The position numbers and the translations under genes are program-made. The notes under the pieces are model-generated. The model saw nothing but the letters and a program-made list of their open reading frames with translations, did no database searches and had not been told where the DNA came from. This document shows, in pieces, positions 41,569 to 48,796 of a stretch of DNA of 64,000 nucleotides (position 1 is the stretch's first letter; the number at the start of each line of letters is the position of its first letter). Origin of the DNA: Candidatus Saganbacteria bacterium (GTDB lineage: Bacteria > Margulisbacteria > WOR-1 > XYC2-FULL-46-14 > WPAF01); the NCBI GenBank assembly GCA_009772965.1, contig WPAF01000008.1:19793-83792 (forward strand), in the 5' to 3' direction.

Positions 41569-42663
41569 TCAGCCGCGACTACGCCAGGCAACTACCACTT
41601 TTTTAAGCTTGCCTAATCTTTCCTGCTTAATATTTTCCGGCAGGTGGCCGGGCATTTTAGCGGCGGCGGTTTGGGGCCTCATAGAATATGCCGCCATATT
41701 AACCGCATTAAACCTGAATTCCCTCACCCTATCAAGCGTATTATTAAATTGTTCCTCGGTTTCTCCCGGAAATCCCACAATAATATCGGTTGTAATAGTC
41801 GCTTCCGGCATCAGCTCTTTTATTTTTTTTACCCGTCCGCGGAAATATTCAATATTATATCCGCGGTTCATCTTTTTCAATATTTCATCATCTCCCGCCT
41901 GCAGCGGAAGGTGAAAATCCCTTGCCGCGTGGGGACAGTTTTTTATCGTTTCAATAAGTTCATCGGACATATCGCGGGGGTGGGAGGTCATGAAACGTAA
42001 AGCGCCTGCCTGCCGGCAGGCAGGTAATGCGAATATATTTTCTATTTCTGTCATTAGCTTGGCTAGGTTATATTTATAAGAATTAACGTTTTGTCCTAAA
42101 AGAGTAATATCAGAAACGCCTTGATCCAGTAATCCTTTAATCTCATCTAGAATCTCGTCCATTGGCCGCGAGTATTCCCGCCCGCGAACATACGGCACAA
42201 CACAGTAGGAACAAAAGTTGTCGCAGCCAGTCATGATGGTGACGTACTTCCCCCTTACTAAGGGGGAAGGGGAATAAGAGATATGGGGTTTAAGAAATTC
42301 CTCTAGCTTCCCAATCTCATTCGGCCCAAATATTATATCTACGAAGGGAAATTTGGATTTTAGGTCAATATGCTCTTCTTTTGGAATACAGCCGCAGATG
42401 CCGATAATAACATTAGGGTTTTTCTTTTTAAATACTTTTAAGGCATTGATATAGCTGAAAGCGCGGTTCTCTGCCGCTTCCCTTATACAGCAAGTATTCA
42501 CCAAAAAAAAATCACACTTGCTGAGTTTTGCTTTTTGCTGCGGCCAGCGCATTTTTTCGTCCGGTATTTGCTCAAACCCATGCAGATTAAAAACCTCGGC
42601 AATTTTATTGGAATCGGCCACATTCATCTGGCAGCCGTAGGTTTTGATAAAATAGTGTTTCAT
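41569..42663 (-). CDS. miaB: tRNA methylthiotransferase MiaB, C-terminally truncated, with palindrome insert
   Basis: Radical SAM enzyme adding the 2-methylthio group to i6A37 of tRNAs. The N-terminal UPF0004 domain has Y-G-C-Q-M-N, then N-T-C-C-I-R-E, and the radical SAM triad is C-D-N-F-C-S-Y-C. The protein is 364 aa, about 70-80 short. It ends soon after Q-E-R-L-G-K-L-K-K and lacks the TRAM tRNA-binding domain, so function is doubtful. Residues P-A-C-R-Q-A-G are encoded by a 20-nt palindrome inserted in frame before A-L-R-F-M-T-S-H-P. Neighbours are prs downstream and a REP-associated transposase upstream. Confidence 0.88.
   Translation of the reverse strand: MKHYFIKTYGCQMNVADSNKIAEVFNLHGFEQIPDEKMRWPQQKAKLSKCDFFLVNTCCIREAAENRAFSYINALKVFKKKNPNVIIGICGCIPKEEHIDLKSKFPFVDIIFGPNEIGKLEEFLKPHISYSPSPLVRGKYVTIMTGCDNFCSYCVVPYVRGREYSRPMDEILDEIKGLLDQGVSDITLLGQNVNSYKYNLAKLMTEIENIFALPACRQAGALRFMTSHPRDMSDELIETIKNCPHAARDFHLPLQAGDDEILKKMNRGYNIEYFRGRVKKIKELMPEATITTDIIVGFPGETEEQFNNTLDRVREFRFNAVNMAAYSMRPQTAAAKMPGHLPENIKQERLGKLKKVVVAWRSRG
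42005..42024. repeat. 20-nt palindrome inserted in frame in miaB
   Basis: CCTGCCTGCCGGCAGGCAGG, identical to the palindromes at 9572-9591 and 63916-63935. It is flanked on the coding strand by GCATTA and GCTTTA, a near-perfect 6-bp duplication. The insert therefore totals 27 bases (palindrome plus one base plus duplication), a multiple of three that keeps miaB open. Confidence 0.9.
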
Positions 42664-42735
42664 GCCTTAATATGGCCTCGAGCGAACGAAGAGAGTCGAG
42701 AGGCTGTAGGTTTTGATGAAATAGCTTTTCATGCA
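42636..42735. repeat. Duplicated miaB 5' end flanking a REP-like hairpin
   Basis: GTAGGTTTTGAT(A/G)AAATAG followed by (T/C)(G/T)TTTCATGC occurs at about 42639-42665 (the real miaB start) and again at about 42706-42732, where it would encode M-K-S-Y-F-I-K-T-Y. Between them lies GCCTCGA ... TCGAGAGGC around AACGAAGAGAG, a hairpin resembling the AGCGAACGAAGCG segment at 9.5 kb. A third copy of the miaB-like start lies near 48.72 kb. Confidence 0.75.
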
Positions 42736-43256
42736 CAAATTTCCTGATTGATGAAACAATATTTATTTTCTTTTAAATCATGTTTAATCCATTGGTTTTG
42801 AATATATCGAAGATGATTATAAAAATCTTTGCGGTTACGGATAATACGATCATGATATGAATTTTGCCATTTAAATTGGGGCAATGGTTCCTTTATTTTA
42901 CCTTCATATTTACGCAAATCGACTTCCCGAAGGCGAGAATTCGAATTCTCGCCTTCGTTGTAATACCCCAATAATTTATTCACGTCCTGGGCATAATTTT
43001 TCTTAATGGCTTGCATAACTTTTGAAATATTAAATATCTCATTGGGTTGAATCAATAAATGCATATGATTGGAATTGATTTTATATCCATACAATTCAAA
43101 ACTTTTCATTTCTTGGCACAACAATAAAACATCAACAAATAAATCACATAAAATATCATCCTCAAAATAAGGGTATGCCATATGGGTATTGGTAGTTATA
43201 AAATATATCGCATCATCAATATATATTCTTTTTTGCGAATTACGATGGGGTTTCAT
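42729..43256 (-). CDS. REP-associated tyrosine transposase (RAYT), Y1/HUH family
   Basis: 175-aa IS200-like Y1 transposase domain protein. The HUH metal motif is H-M-H (64-66) in N-S-N-H-M-H-L-L-I-Q-P, and the C-terminal Y-I-Q-N-Q-W block supplies the candidate nucleophilic Tyr (about 151). RAYTs are domesticated or single-copy transposases thought to move REP palindromes. About 10 residues (E-G-E-N-S-N-S-R-L-R) come from a perfect 30-nt palindrome inside the gene. It lies next to miaB, which itself carries a palindrome insert, so it is the natural candidate enzyme for the palindromes in this window. Confidence 0.88.
   Translation of the reverse strand: MKPHRNSQKRIYIDDAIYFITTNTHMAYPYFEDDILCDLFVDVLLLCQEMKSFELYGYKINSNHMHLLIQPNEIFNISKVMQAIKKNYAQDVNKLLGYYNEGENSNSRLREVDLRKYEGKIKEPLPQFKWQNSYHDRIIRNRKDFYNHLRYIQNQWIKHDLKENKYCFINQEICA
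42928..42957. repeat. Perfect 30-nt palindrome inside the RAYT gene
   Basis: Arm CGAAGGCGAGAATTC is followed directly by its exact reverse complement, with no loop. It is translated in frame as part of the transposase (Y-N-E-G-E-N-S-N-S-R-L-R-E) in a segment between the two conserved RAYT blocks. Its sequence is unrelated to the CCTGCCTG palindrome. Confidence 0.9.
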
Positions 43257-43314
43257 TTAAAATCGCCTTCGCGGACCTGATCTTCGGTTGATACTCTAGT
43301 ATATATTGCAATTT

Positions 43315-43953
43315 TCATTTTTTCTTTTTCCATTTTGTTTCGACAAACTTCTTTCTTTCTTTATCAAATGTTTGCTTAAATTCATTATAATATTCATTTA
43401 TTCTATCCCCACTTCTTGGACCAGCATGTCCATTGAAAATAATGTTTTCAATTTGTTTTGAAAAACTTTTATATATTAAGCTTTCAGTTTCTTTCCATTG
43501 ATTCTCATTAAATCTATTAGGAATTTTCGATGTTTTTGTGAAATAGTCTATAATAAAATCATCAACATTATGATTGTCAGCTTTCAGCTTTTGCTTGATG
43601 CCTTTTAACTCAAATGCTATATTTAAAAGATTATTTTTCAAACAGGAAAATACATCATCAGTATTCTTATCCTGATCATTTTTTGAAACCATGTTGTTAT
43701 TTATTCCTTCCAATTTTTGCGACACATTCTCTTTCCATCTTTTCTCAACTTCAGAGGATATCCTCTGCTCAAAAATTAGAGTAAAAGAAGAAATAATTGC
43801 CATTAAATACAAAGCGATCATCATATACGGACGAATTCTTCCGACTTTGTTTTTAAACCAAGGCTGGAATAAAATAAAATTGAACAAGCCAAAAATTGGA
43901 AGAAAATATCGGCTAAATTCAAGCCAAAAAGCAAATAGATTATATAAATTCAT
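43315..43953 (-). CDS. Two-helix membrane protein with coiled-coil tail, unknown
   Basis: 212 aa, not recognised. Two hydrophobic helices (about residues 6-30 and 42-62) are followed by a charged, helical cytoplasmic part rich in Lys/Glu/Asn and ending W-K-K-K-K. Very AT-rich. The start overlaps the HTH gene stop by 4 nt, so the pair is an operon, probably a small accessory or defence-like module. Confidence 0.65.
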   Translation of the reverse strand: MNLYNLFAFWLEFSRYFLPIFGLFNFILFQPWFKNKVGRIRPYMMIALYLMAIISSFTLIFEQRISSEVEKRWKENVSQKLEGINNNMVSKNDQDKNTDDVFSCLKNNLLNIAFELKGIKQKLKADNHNVDDFIIDYFTKTSKIPNRFNENQWKETESLIYKSFSKQIENIIFNGHAGPRSGDRINEYYNEFKQTFDKERKKFVETKWKKKK

Positions 43954-44135
43954 TTAAGAGTTCCTTTCCATTTCACGATTTTATCAACATCCTCCTCAGT
44001 AAACACCGGATAATTTCTATAATCCCGCTTCGGCTTCACCCATCCCTTCTCAATCCAGTAATAGATCGTCTGCCTCGGCACCCCCAGTTTTTCCGCCAGC
44101 TCTGTCATATTATAGATTTTTTCTTCGGTCGGCAT
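43950..44135 (-). CDS. MerR/excisionase-type HTH protein
   Basis: 61-aa helix-turn-helix protein: I-Y-N-M-T-E-L-A-E-K-L-G-V-P-R-Q-T-I-Y-Y-W-I-E-K-G-W, like the DNA-binding half of MerR regulators or phage excisionases. It has no effector domain. It probably regulates itself and the downstream membrane-protein gene through repeats at its promoter. Confidence 0.85.
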   Translation of the reverse strand: MPTEEKIYNMTELAEKLGVPRQTIYYWIEKGWVKPKRDYRNYPVFTEEDVDKIVKWKGTLK

Positions 44136-44144
44136 TATGCGCCA

Positions 44145-44174
44145 ATTTTAACAGTTTTTGTCAGTTTTTGTCAA
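44145..44174 (-). promoter_or_regulatory. Promoter with tandem repeats before the HTH gene
   Basis: Minus-strand TTGACA (44174-44169), 18-bp spacer, TGT-TAAAAT (hexamer 44150-44145). The -35 and spacer contain two tandem copies of TGACAAAAAC, plausible operator half-sites for the HTH protein. The ATG lies 9 bases after the -10, so the leader is only a few bases. Confidence 0.68.
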
Positions 44175-44381
44175 CTACTTCCCTATTCAGCCGCGGCTTG
44201 TTAGCGTTTTAATAATAAGCACATATTTTGCCGAAACAATCATGGAATCAATTGTTAATCATGTGCTGATCGAACTCGAGGAAGGAATTGCCCCGGTATT
44301 TCAGATGGCGGTTAATTCGGGAACTTCTTCGTTTCTATCAGCATATTTCATTCCCCCGTTTAAAGCCTAGTTGTTGCGACC

Positions 44382-44407
44382 AAAAAAAGGGGGGCAATAT
44401 GCCCCCC
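44382..44407 (-). terminator. Strong intrinsic terminator after the Cys-rich gene
   Basis: Minus-strand GGGGGGC-atatt-GCCCCCC followed by seven T residues. It begins at the stop codon of the small minus-strand gene, which supports that gene being real. Confidence 0.9.
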
Positions 44408-44604
44408 TACCCTAACTGCAGCCTGACCCACTGCCTGGCCAGCATACTGCCAAACTCACAGGTCAACCGCTGATGCGCGCGAATGCGGCAAAGCGCCTGC
44501 ACATACCTGGTGAAATGGATACAATGGGAACGCTTCCCTACTGAACAATAATGATCCCGTGTGCAAGACCTGCAAGGATGAGAAACTCGAACTATCCCAG
44601 CCAT
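44407..44604 (-). CDS. Small Cys/His-rich protein, unknown
   Basis: 65 aa from the ATG at 44604 (GGGGGTG upstream may serve as ribosome-binding site). Residues S-H-P-C-R-S-C-T-R-D-H-Y-C-S-V-G-K-R-S-H-C hold four Cys and three His in 20 positions, suggesting a zinc knuckle or iron-sulfur site. The rest is basic and helical. No family recognised. Support comes from the terminator starting at its stop codon and from its GC-rich composition against an AT-rich background. Confidence 0.5.
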   Translation of the reverse strand: MAGIVRVSHPCRSCTRDHYCSVGKRSHCIHFTRYVQALCRIRAHQRLTCEFGSMLARQWVRLQLG

Positions 44605-44649
44605 AATGACACCCCCTATCGCCCCGGAATGCCGGAGCAATAAGGCAAT

Positions 44650-44806
44650 AGCATTTTTTCGCCGCTGTCACCCGGAGTGCGTCTGCGAGACGTATCGAGC
44701 AGACGCACGGAGAGCCGGAACAAAGTGGAGGAGGAAGCGAGCTACATTAAAATCGAATGATGTATATCAGCGAGCGACCTTGACAGCGATAAAGCGAAAA
44801 AATGCT
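44650..44806. repeat. 157-bp terminal-inverted-repeat element with internal hairpin
   Basis: The ends AGCATTTTTTCGC (44650-44662) and GCGAAAAAATGCT (44794-44806) are perfect complements. The pairing continues with CGCTGTCA (44663-44670) and TGACAGCG (44781-44788) after a 5-base bulge. Inside, GTGCGTCTGC (44677-44686) pairs with GCAGACGCAC (44699-44708). No obvious target duplication. It may be a MITE or a structured RNA; it lies directly upstream of the methyltransferase promoter. Confidence 0.8.
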
Positions 44807-44854
44807 AAAATAGAAAAGCTGGGAGCAGATTTAAGCAATCCCAACAAAAACCGC

Positions 44855-44883
44855 TTGACTCGTAATAACTACCATAATATGAT
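44855..44883 (+). promoter_or_regulatory. Promoter and palindromic operator of the methyltransferase gene
   Basis: TTGACT (44855-44860), 17-bp spacer, TATGAT (44878-44883). The imperfect palindrome AACTAcCATAaTATGaTAGTT covers the end of the spacer and the -10 box, so a repressor or the methyltransferase itself could control it. The ATG is 12 bases after the -10. Confidence 0.68.
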
Positions 44884-44895
44884 AGTTAGTAACAT

Positions 44896-47544
44896 ATGAG
44901 CCAGTTTTTTAAAACTCTATATTTTCAAGATTATCCGGCCGAAGAAACAGCCAAAAAAAGCATAACCCTCGCCTTTAGCAATAAAGACTCTGCCCTTTTT
45001 GAGTTAGTAGACAATTTATCTTGTGAAGATATAAGAAGCCTGATTAACCTGAATAGCTACAAAGGACTCAAAGAAGCCGCAGAAAAAGATTATCTTCCAA
45101 TAAATACTTTCTGTATTCGAGAGCTAAAACGAAAGACGAAATATTTAAATAACAACAATAATTTTATCGATCCGATTCATGCGACCTTTAAGAGCAGCAA
45201 AGACATCCCTTTACAAAGATGGTACCCCTTCCTAGAAGGATATTCACCGAAATTTGTTGAGGCGGTAATACGTAAATATTTCCCTTCACCTGGAATTATA
45301 TATGATCCTTTTTCGGGATCAGGGACATCCGCAATTACGGCTTCTTCCCTAGGCCACAAAAGTATTTTCAGCGAGATCAACCCCTTTCTTCAGTTTTTAA
45401 CTGAAGTAAAAATATTAGCGCTTTCCATTGAGGATAAGCAAAGAAAGCTCATCATAGATTTCATTAATACAATAATACCCCATTTGAAAGAACATGTTTA
45501 TAATGCTGAACCGGACAATGAACTAAATTATTCCTATAAAGCAATTTTTGATGATAGCGCTTACTTTGACAGCAAAACATATAAATTAATTCTGAAATCT
45601 AGGTCATTTATATCAAAAATCGCTTGCATCGATTATGTTGCTTCTCAATTTATACTTACGGCCTTTCTTGCAAGTCTGATCCCTTGTTCTTTTCTAATAA
45701 GAGCGGGTGATTTAAGATTTAAAACCAAAGACGAAATAAAAGAGATTGACTATGATTTTATTGAATATGCCAAGAACAAATTAAATGACATAGTTATGGA
45801 CATTAATAATCTTAATAAGATAAACCACGCCCCATTGCTTATTACCTCCGATGTGAAGCAATTGATAAATCTCCCTTTTCTCAACATTGATTCGGTAATA
45901 ACAAGCCCACCTTATCTAAATGGGACAAATTATTTTAGAAACACTAAAATTGAACTTTGGTATTTAAAGTGCTTAAGAACAGATTATGACTTGAGTGAAT
46001 TTAGGAAAAAGTCTATAACTGCGGGCATAAACGATGTCACAAAGCAGTCTGCCTATAATACCAAATTTACTACTTTAGCTATTCGCAAGCTAATAAAATC
46101 GTTAGAAACAAACGCCTACGATCAAAGAATCCCTCTTATGGTTGACTATTATTTTAAAGATATGCATGAAGCGTTTTTAGCTATTTATAATCACTTAAAA
46201 ACTAATGGGCGTGTTGCTATTGATATTGGAGATTCTGTTTACTCTGGGATACATGTTAAAACCGATCAATTACTCGCTGAATTATTAGAAAGTATTGGGT
46301 TTACATTTATCAATGAAATATTATTAAGGGGCAGACGCTCAAAAAACGGCGAAAAGCTTCGACAAGTACTCATGGTATTTGAAAAAAAGAAAAACAAAAG
46401 TTCTTTAATAAAAAGAATTTATCCCTGGAAAGGGAAATGGGTCGTCTTTAAAAATGATCTCCCCCATCGCACCCATCCATACTCTAAACGCAATTGGGGC
46501 CACGAGCTACACTCGTTATGTTCTTACCAGGGCAAAATGAAGCCTTCCCTAATCTATCATTTGATAGATACATTTGTTCCCCCGAATGGGGCAATTCTTG
46601 ACCCCTTTGTAGGCGTGGGCACAACCACTTTAGAAAGCGCTCTTAGTGGCAGAAAATCATTCGGTTTTGAAATAAGTCCAGCCGCAGAAGCAATAGCAAA
46701 AGCAAAAGCCGGCATACCTGATAAAAATGAATGCATTCATATCATGAAAAAGCTTGAAAATTATATTAAATCAAGGCAATTATCAAAAGAGGATTACTTC
46801 AAAGCTAAACTTATTTGCTTTAATAAAAATATTTCAGAGTATTACGAAAATAATACTTTCAAGGAGATTATCCTGGCTAGGAAATATTTCATAAGCAATC
46901 CCCCATTATCCGTATCCGAAAATCTTATTTTTTCCAGTTTGTTGCATATTTTACATGGAAATAGACCTTATGCGCTCAGTAGGCGATCCCACGGAATTAC
47001 CCCTTTCGCTCCGAGCGGACCTTTTATATACAAATCACTCATAGATAAATTAAAACAAAAAGTGTTTAAGTGTTTAGCGGCCCCCTATCCAGATGATTTT
47101 GTTAACAGCAATATATTCCATCAAGATGCGACTTCATTCTGGCCTCAAATAATAAACAATTTGGACGCTGTTATCACTTCACCGCCATTTTTCGATAGCA
47201 CAAGATTTTATTTGGCAAATTGGATCAGATTGTGGTTTAGTGGTTGGGAATTCGAGGACTTTAAAAATAAACCGAAATATTTCTTAGATGATAGACAAAA
47301 AATAAGCTTAAAAGTATACGAGCCTGTTTTTAGGCAAGCCCGCGAGAGAATGAAGAATGGCGCGGTATTTGTTATGCATTTGGGTAAAAGTAGAAAATGT
47401 GACATGGCCAATGAAATAGCTAAAATTGCGGATAAATGGTTTAGGGTATATGATATTTTCTCAGAAAACGTTGAAGATTGCGAGTCGCATGGAATTAGGG
47501 ATAAGGGCACTGTAACAAATCATCAATACTTAATCTTAATATGA
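44896..47544 (+). CDS. Two-domain DNA methyltransferase (type II R-M)
   Basis: 882 aa with two sets of amino-methyltransferase motifs: D-P-F-S-G-S-G-T (137-144) with T-S-P-P-Y (336-340), and D-P-F-V-G-V-G-T (569-576) with T-S-P-P-F (761-765). T-S-P-P-Y/F is typical of N4-cytosine or N6-adenine enzymes. Two catalytic sites in one chain suggest that each modifies one strand of an asymmetric site, or that the protein arose by fusion. Between them an H-R-T-H-P-Y-S-K-R-N-W-G-H-E block marks the SAM-binding N-terminus of the second unit. It ends 1 base from the convergent HNH endonuclease gene. Confidence 0.9.
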   Translation: MSQFFKTLYFQDYPAEETAKKSITLAFSNKDSALFELVDNLSCEDIRSLINLNSYKGLKEAAEKDYLPINTFCIRELKRKTKYLNNNNNFIDPIHATFKSSKDIPLQRWYPFLEGYSPKFVEAVIRKYFPSPGIIYDPFSGSGTSAITASSLGHKSIFSEINPFLQFLTEVKILALSIEDKQRKLIIDFINTIIPHLKEHVYNAEPDNELNYSYKAIFDDSAYFDSKTYKLILKSRSFISKIACIDYVASQFILTAFLASLIPCSFLIRAGDLRFKTKDEIKEIDYDFIEYAKNKLNDIVMDINNLNKINHAPLLITSDVKQLINLPFLNIDSVITSPPYLNGTNYFRNTKIELWYLKCLRTDYDLSEFRKKSITAGINDVTKQSAYNTKFTTLAIRKLIKSLETNAYDQRIPLMVDYYFKDMHEAFLAIYNHLKTNGRVAIDIGDSVYSGIHVKTDQLLAELLESIGFTFINEILLRGRRSKNGEKLRQVLMVFEKKKNKSSLIKRIYPWKGKWVVFKNDLPHRTHPYSKRNWGHELHSLCSYQGKMKPSLIYHLIDTFVPPNGAILDPFVGVGTTTLESALSGRKSFGFEISPAAEAIAKAKAGIPDKNECIHIMKKLENYIKSRQLSKEDYFKAKLICFNKNISEYYENNTFKEIILARKYFISNPPLSVSENLIFSSLLHILHGNRPYALSRRSHGITPFAPSGPFIYKSLIDKLKQKVFKCLAAPYPDDFVNSNIFHQDATSFWPQIINNLDAVITSPPFFDSTRFYLANWIRLWFSGWEFEDFKNKPKYFLDDRQKISLKVYEPVFRQARERMKNGAVFVMHLGKSRKCDMANEIAKIADKWFRVYDIFSENVEDCESHGIRDKGTVTNHQYLILI

Positions 47545-47545
47545 G

Positions 47546-48526
47546 CTATCTATACCCTAATAATTTCTTGTTTTTGCTCGACAATTTCCCTGTCAGCTTA
47601 TAAGATCCCAATAATTGTTTTAGCTCATTAATTCTCTTTTTTAAATTAGATCTTTCTCTGACCTGCAAATACCTTGAAACACATAAATCAACATTAATGT
47701 TGGGGTTTATGATAGGTGTTTTTGACGCCAACAGACTAAGATCCGCTCCTGTTATTCGCGCAAGATCAATCAACTCATTATTAGTATAATATTCGTTTGG
47801 CCATTTATCTCTTTTGTTATTATTTGCTTCGCGCGACAATAAAGCAGCATTTTCAGTTGTTAGAGGATATAACCACTTTGAGGGTAAGATGTGGTCTATC
47901 GCCCAGGTTGACCTTTTTTTAATGTCTAATACCTTGCCAGTCTTAAAACATTTTCTGCCGAATTTTCTAAACAATTCTTTTATGTCTATTGACTGATTCA
48001 CTCCTTTAAGGAGCAAATCTGCAACTCTCCTTTTAACAGATGATTCAAAAAGTTGTTGTTTTGTCCTTTTTGGATTTAATTTTGCGTTAATAGCCCCTTT
48101 ACAGCTTCTGCACTCCATTTGCCTTTCCAATGGCCCCCAACCCTTATGTTTATCAAAGGCGCGAAATGGGAGAATTCTTTCACATGTGTTACATTGTTTC
48201 CAATAAGATTCAGCATGTTCAGTTGATATCCTAAAAAATGCCTGCCAGAATCTTTGAGCTTTGATCGAATCCGATTTAATAAATTCTTTCGGCCAAGTGC
48301 TAAATGGCAGATCATATGCTTTACTGTGAACAAAATTACATTTCGAGCACTTCCATTGAGCGCCTTCATAAGTTTCTTGCGGGGAAAGCATGCTTAATCC
48401 AACAGGAAACACGTTCATGTTTTTACACTTCAAGCAAACAAACCCTATCCATGCTTGGTGTACACTTTTTCCAATTCCTTTAAGTCGCTTTAGTCCAGTT
48501 AAATTCTTTGTTTTTCTTCTTGGCAT
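47546..48526 (-). CDS. HNH restriction endonuclease with zinc-finger repeats
   Basis: 326 aa. The HNH core W-A-I-D-H-I-L-P-S-K-W-L-Y-P, then N-A-A-L-L-S-R-E-A-N-N-N-K-R-D-K-W-P, is complete, with F-K-T-G-K before it. Three Cys-x2-Cys pairs in the N-terminal half (C-L-K-C, C-S-K-C, C-N-T-C/C-R-S-C) likely form zinc ribbons for DNA recognition or folding. AGGAG precedes the ATG. The tail-to-tail arrangement with the dual methyltransferase makes it the probable restriction subunit. Confidence 0.87.
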   Translation of the reverse strand: MPRRKTKNLTGLKRLKGIGKSVHQAWIGFVCLKCKNMNVFPVGLSMLSPQETYEGAQWKCSKCNFVHSKAYDLPFSTWPKEFIKSDSIKAQRFWQAFFRISTEHAESYWKQCNTCERILPFRAFDKHKGWGPLERQMECRSCKGAINAKLNPKRTKQQLFESSVKRRVADLLLKGVNQSIDIKELFRKFGRKCFKTGKVLDIKKRSTWAIDHILPSKWLYPLTTENAALLSREANNNKRDKWPNEYYTNNELIDLARITGADLSLLASKTPIINPNINVDLCVSRYLQVRERSNLKKRINELKQLLGSYKLTGKLSSKNKKLLGYR

Positions 48527-48689
48527 CTTAAATCTCCTATAATTTCATCCTTATGTTTAATCTTACGATTATCATGGGTAAATATCAATAGCTTTGATGG
48601 ATTCGGACTTTTAATTATTAATGGGGCGGGGTTTTAAAACCAAATTGAAGCGGCGCCCAGATTTTCCTCCATTACGGCGGACAAGCCGG

Positions 48690-48770
48690 AAAAAGGGAGC
48701 GGTGGCGGCCCAGGGGTCCGCCGTAGGTTTTGATAAAATAGCTTTTCACACATTAATTATAACAGAAAAA
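48690..48770 (-). pseudogene. miaB-like 5' remnant with promoter
   Basis: On the minus strand TGT-TATAAT, six bases, then GTG-AAA-AGC reading V-K-S-Y-F-I-K-T-Y-G-G, which matches the start of MiaB-type methylthiotransferases. It departs from the family right after Y-G-G. The rest of the 48527-48796 spacer holds a GC-rich stretch of no recognised origin (48640-48720) and no other gene. Confidence 0.6.
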
Positions 48771-48796
48771 AGGCCTTCAGAATCCGAGGATAATTA

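Noticed and set aside
44158..44370. 70-aa plus-strand frame upstream of the terminator
   Set aside because: No ribosome-binding site, no recognisable family, starts within the promoter of the divergent HTH gene; coding status not supported.
44606..44899. 97-aa plus-strand frame before the methyltransferase
   Set aside because: It translates the inverted-repeat element and the methyltransferase promoter; composition looks random.
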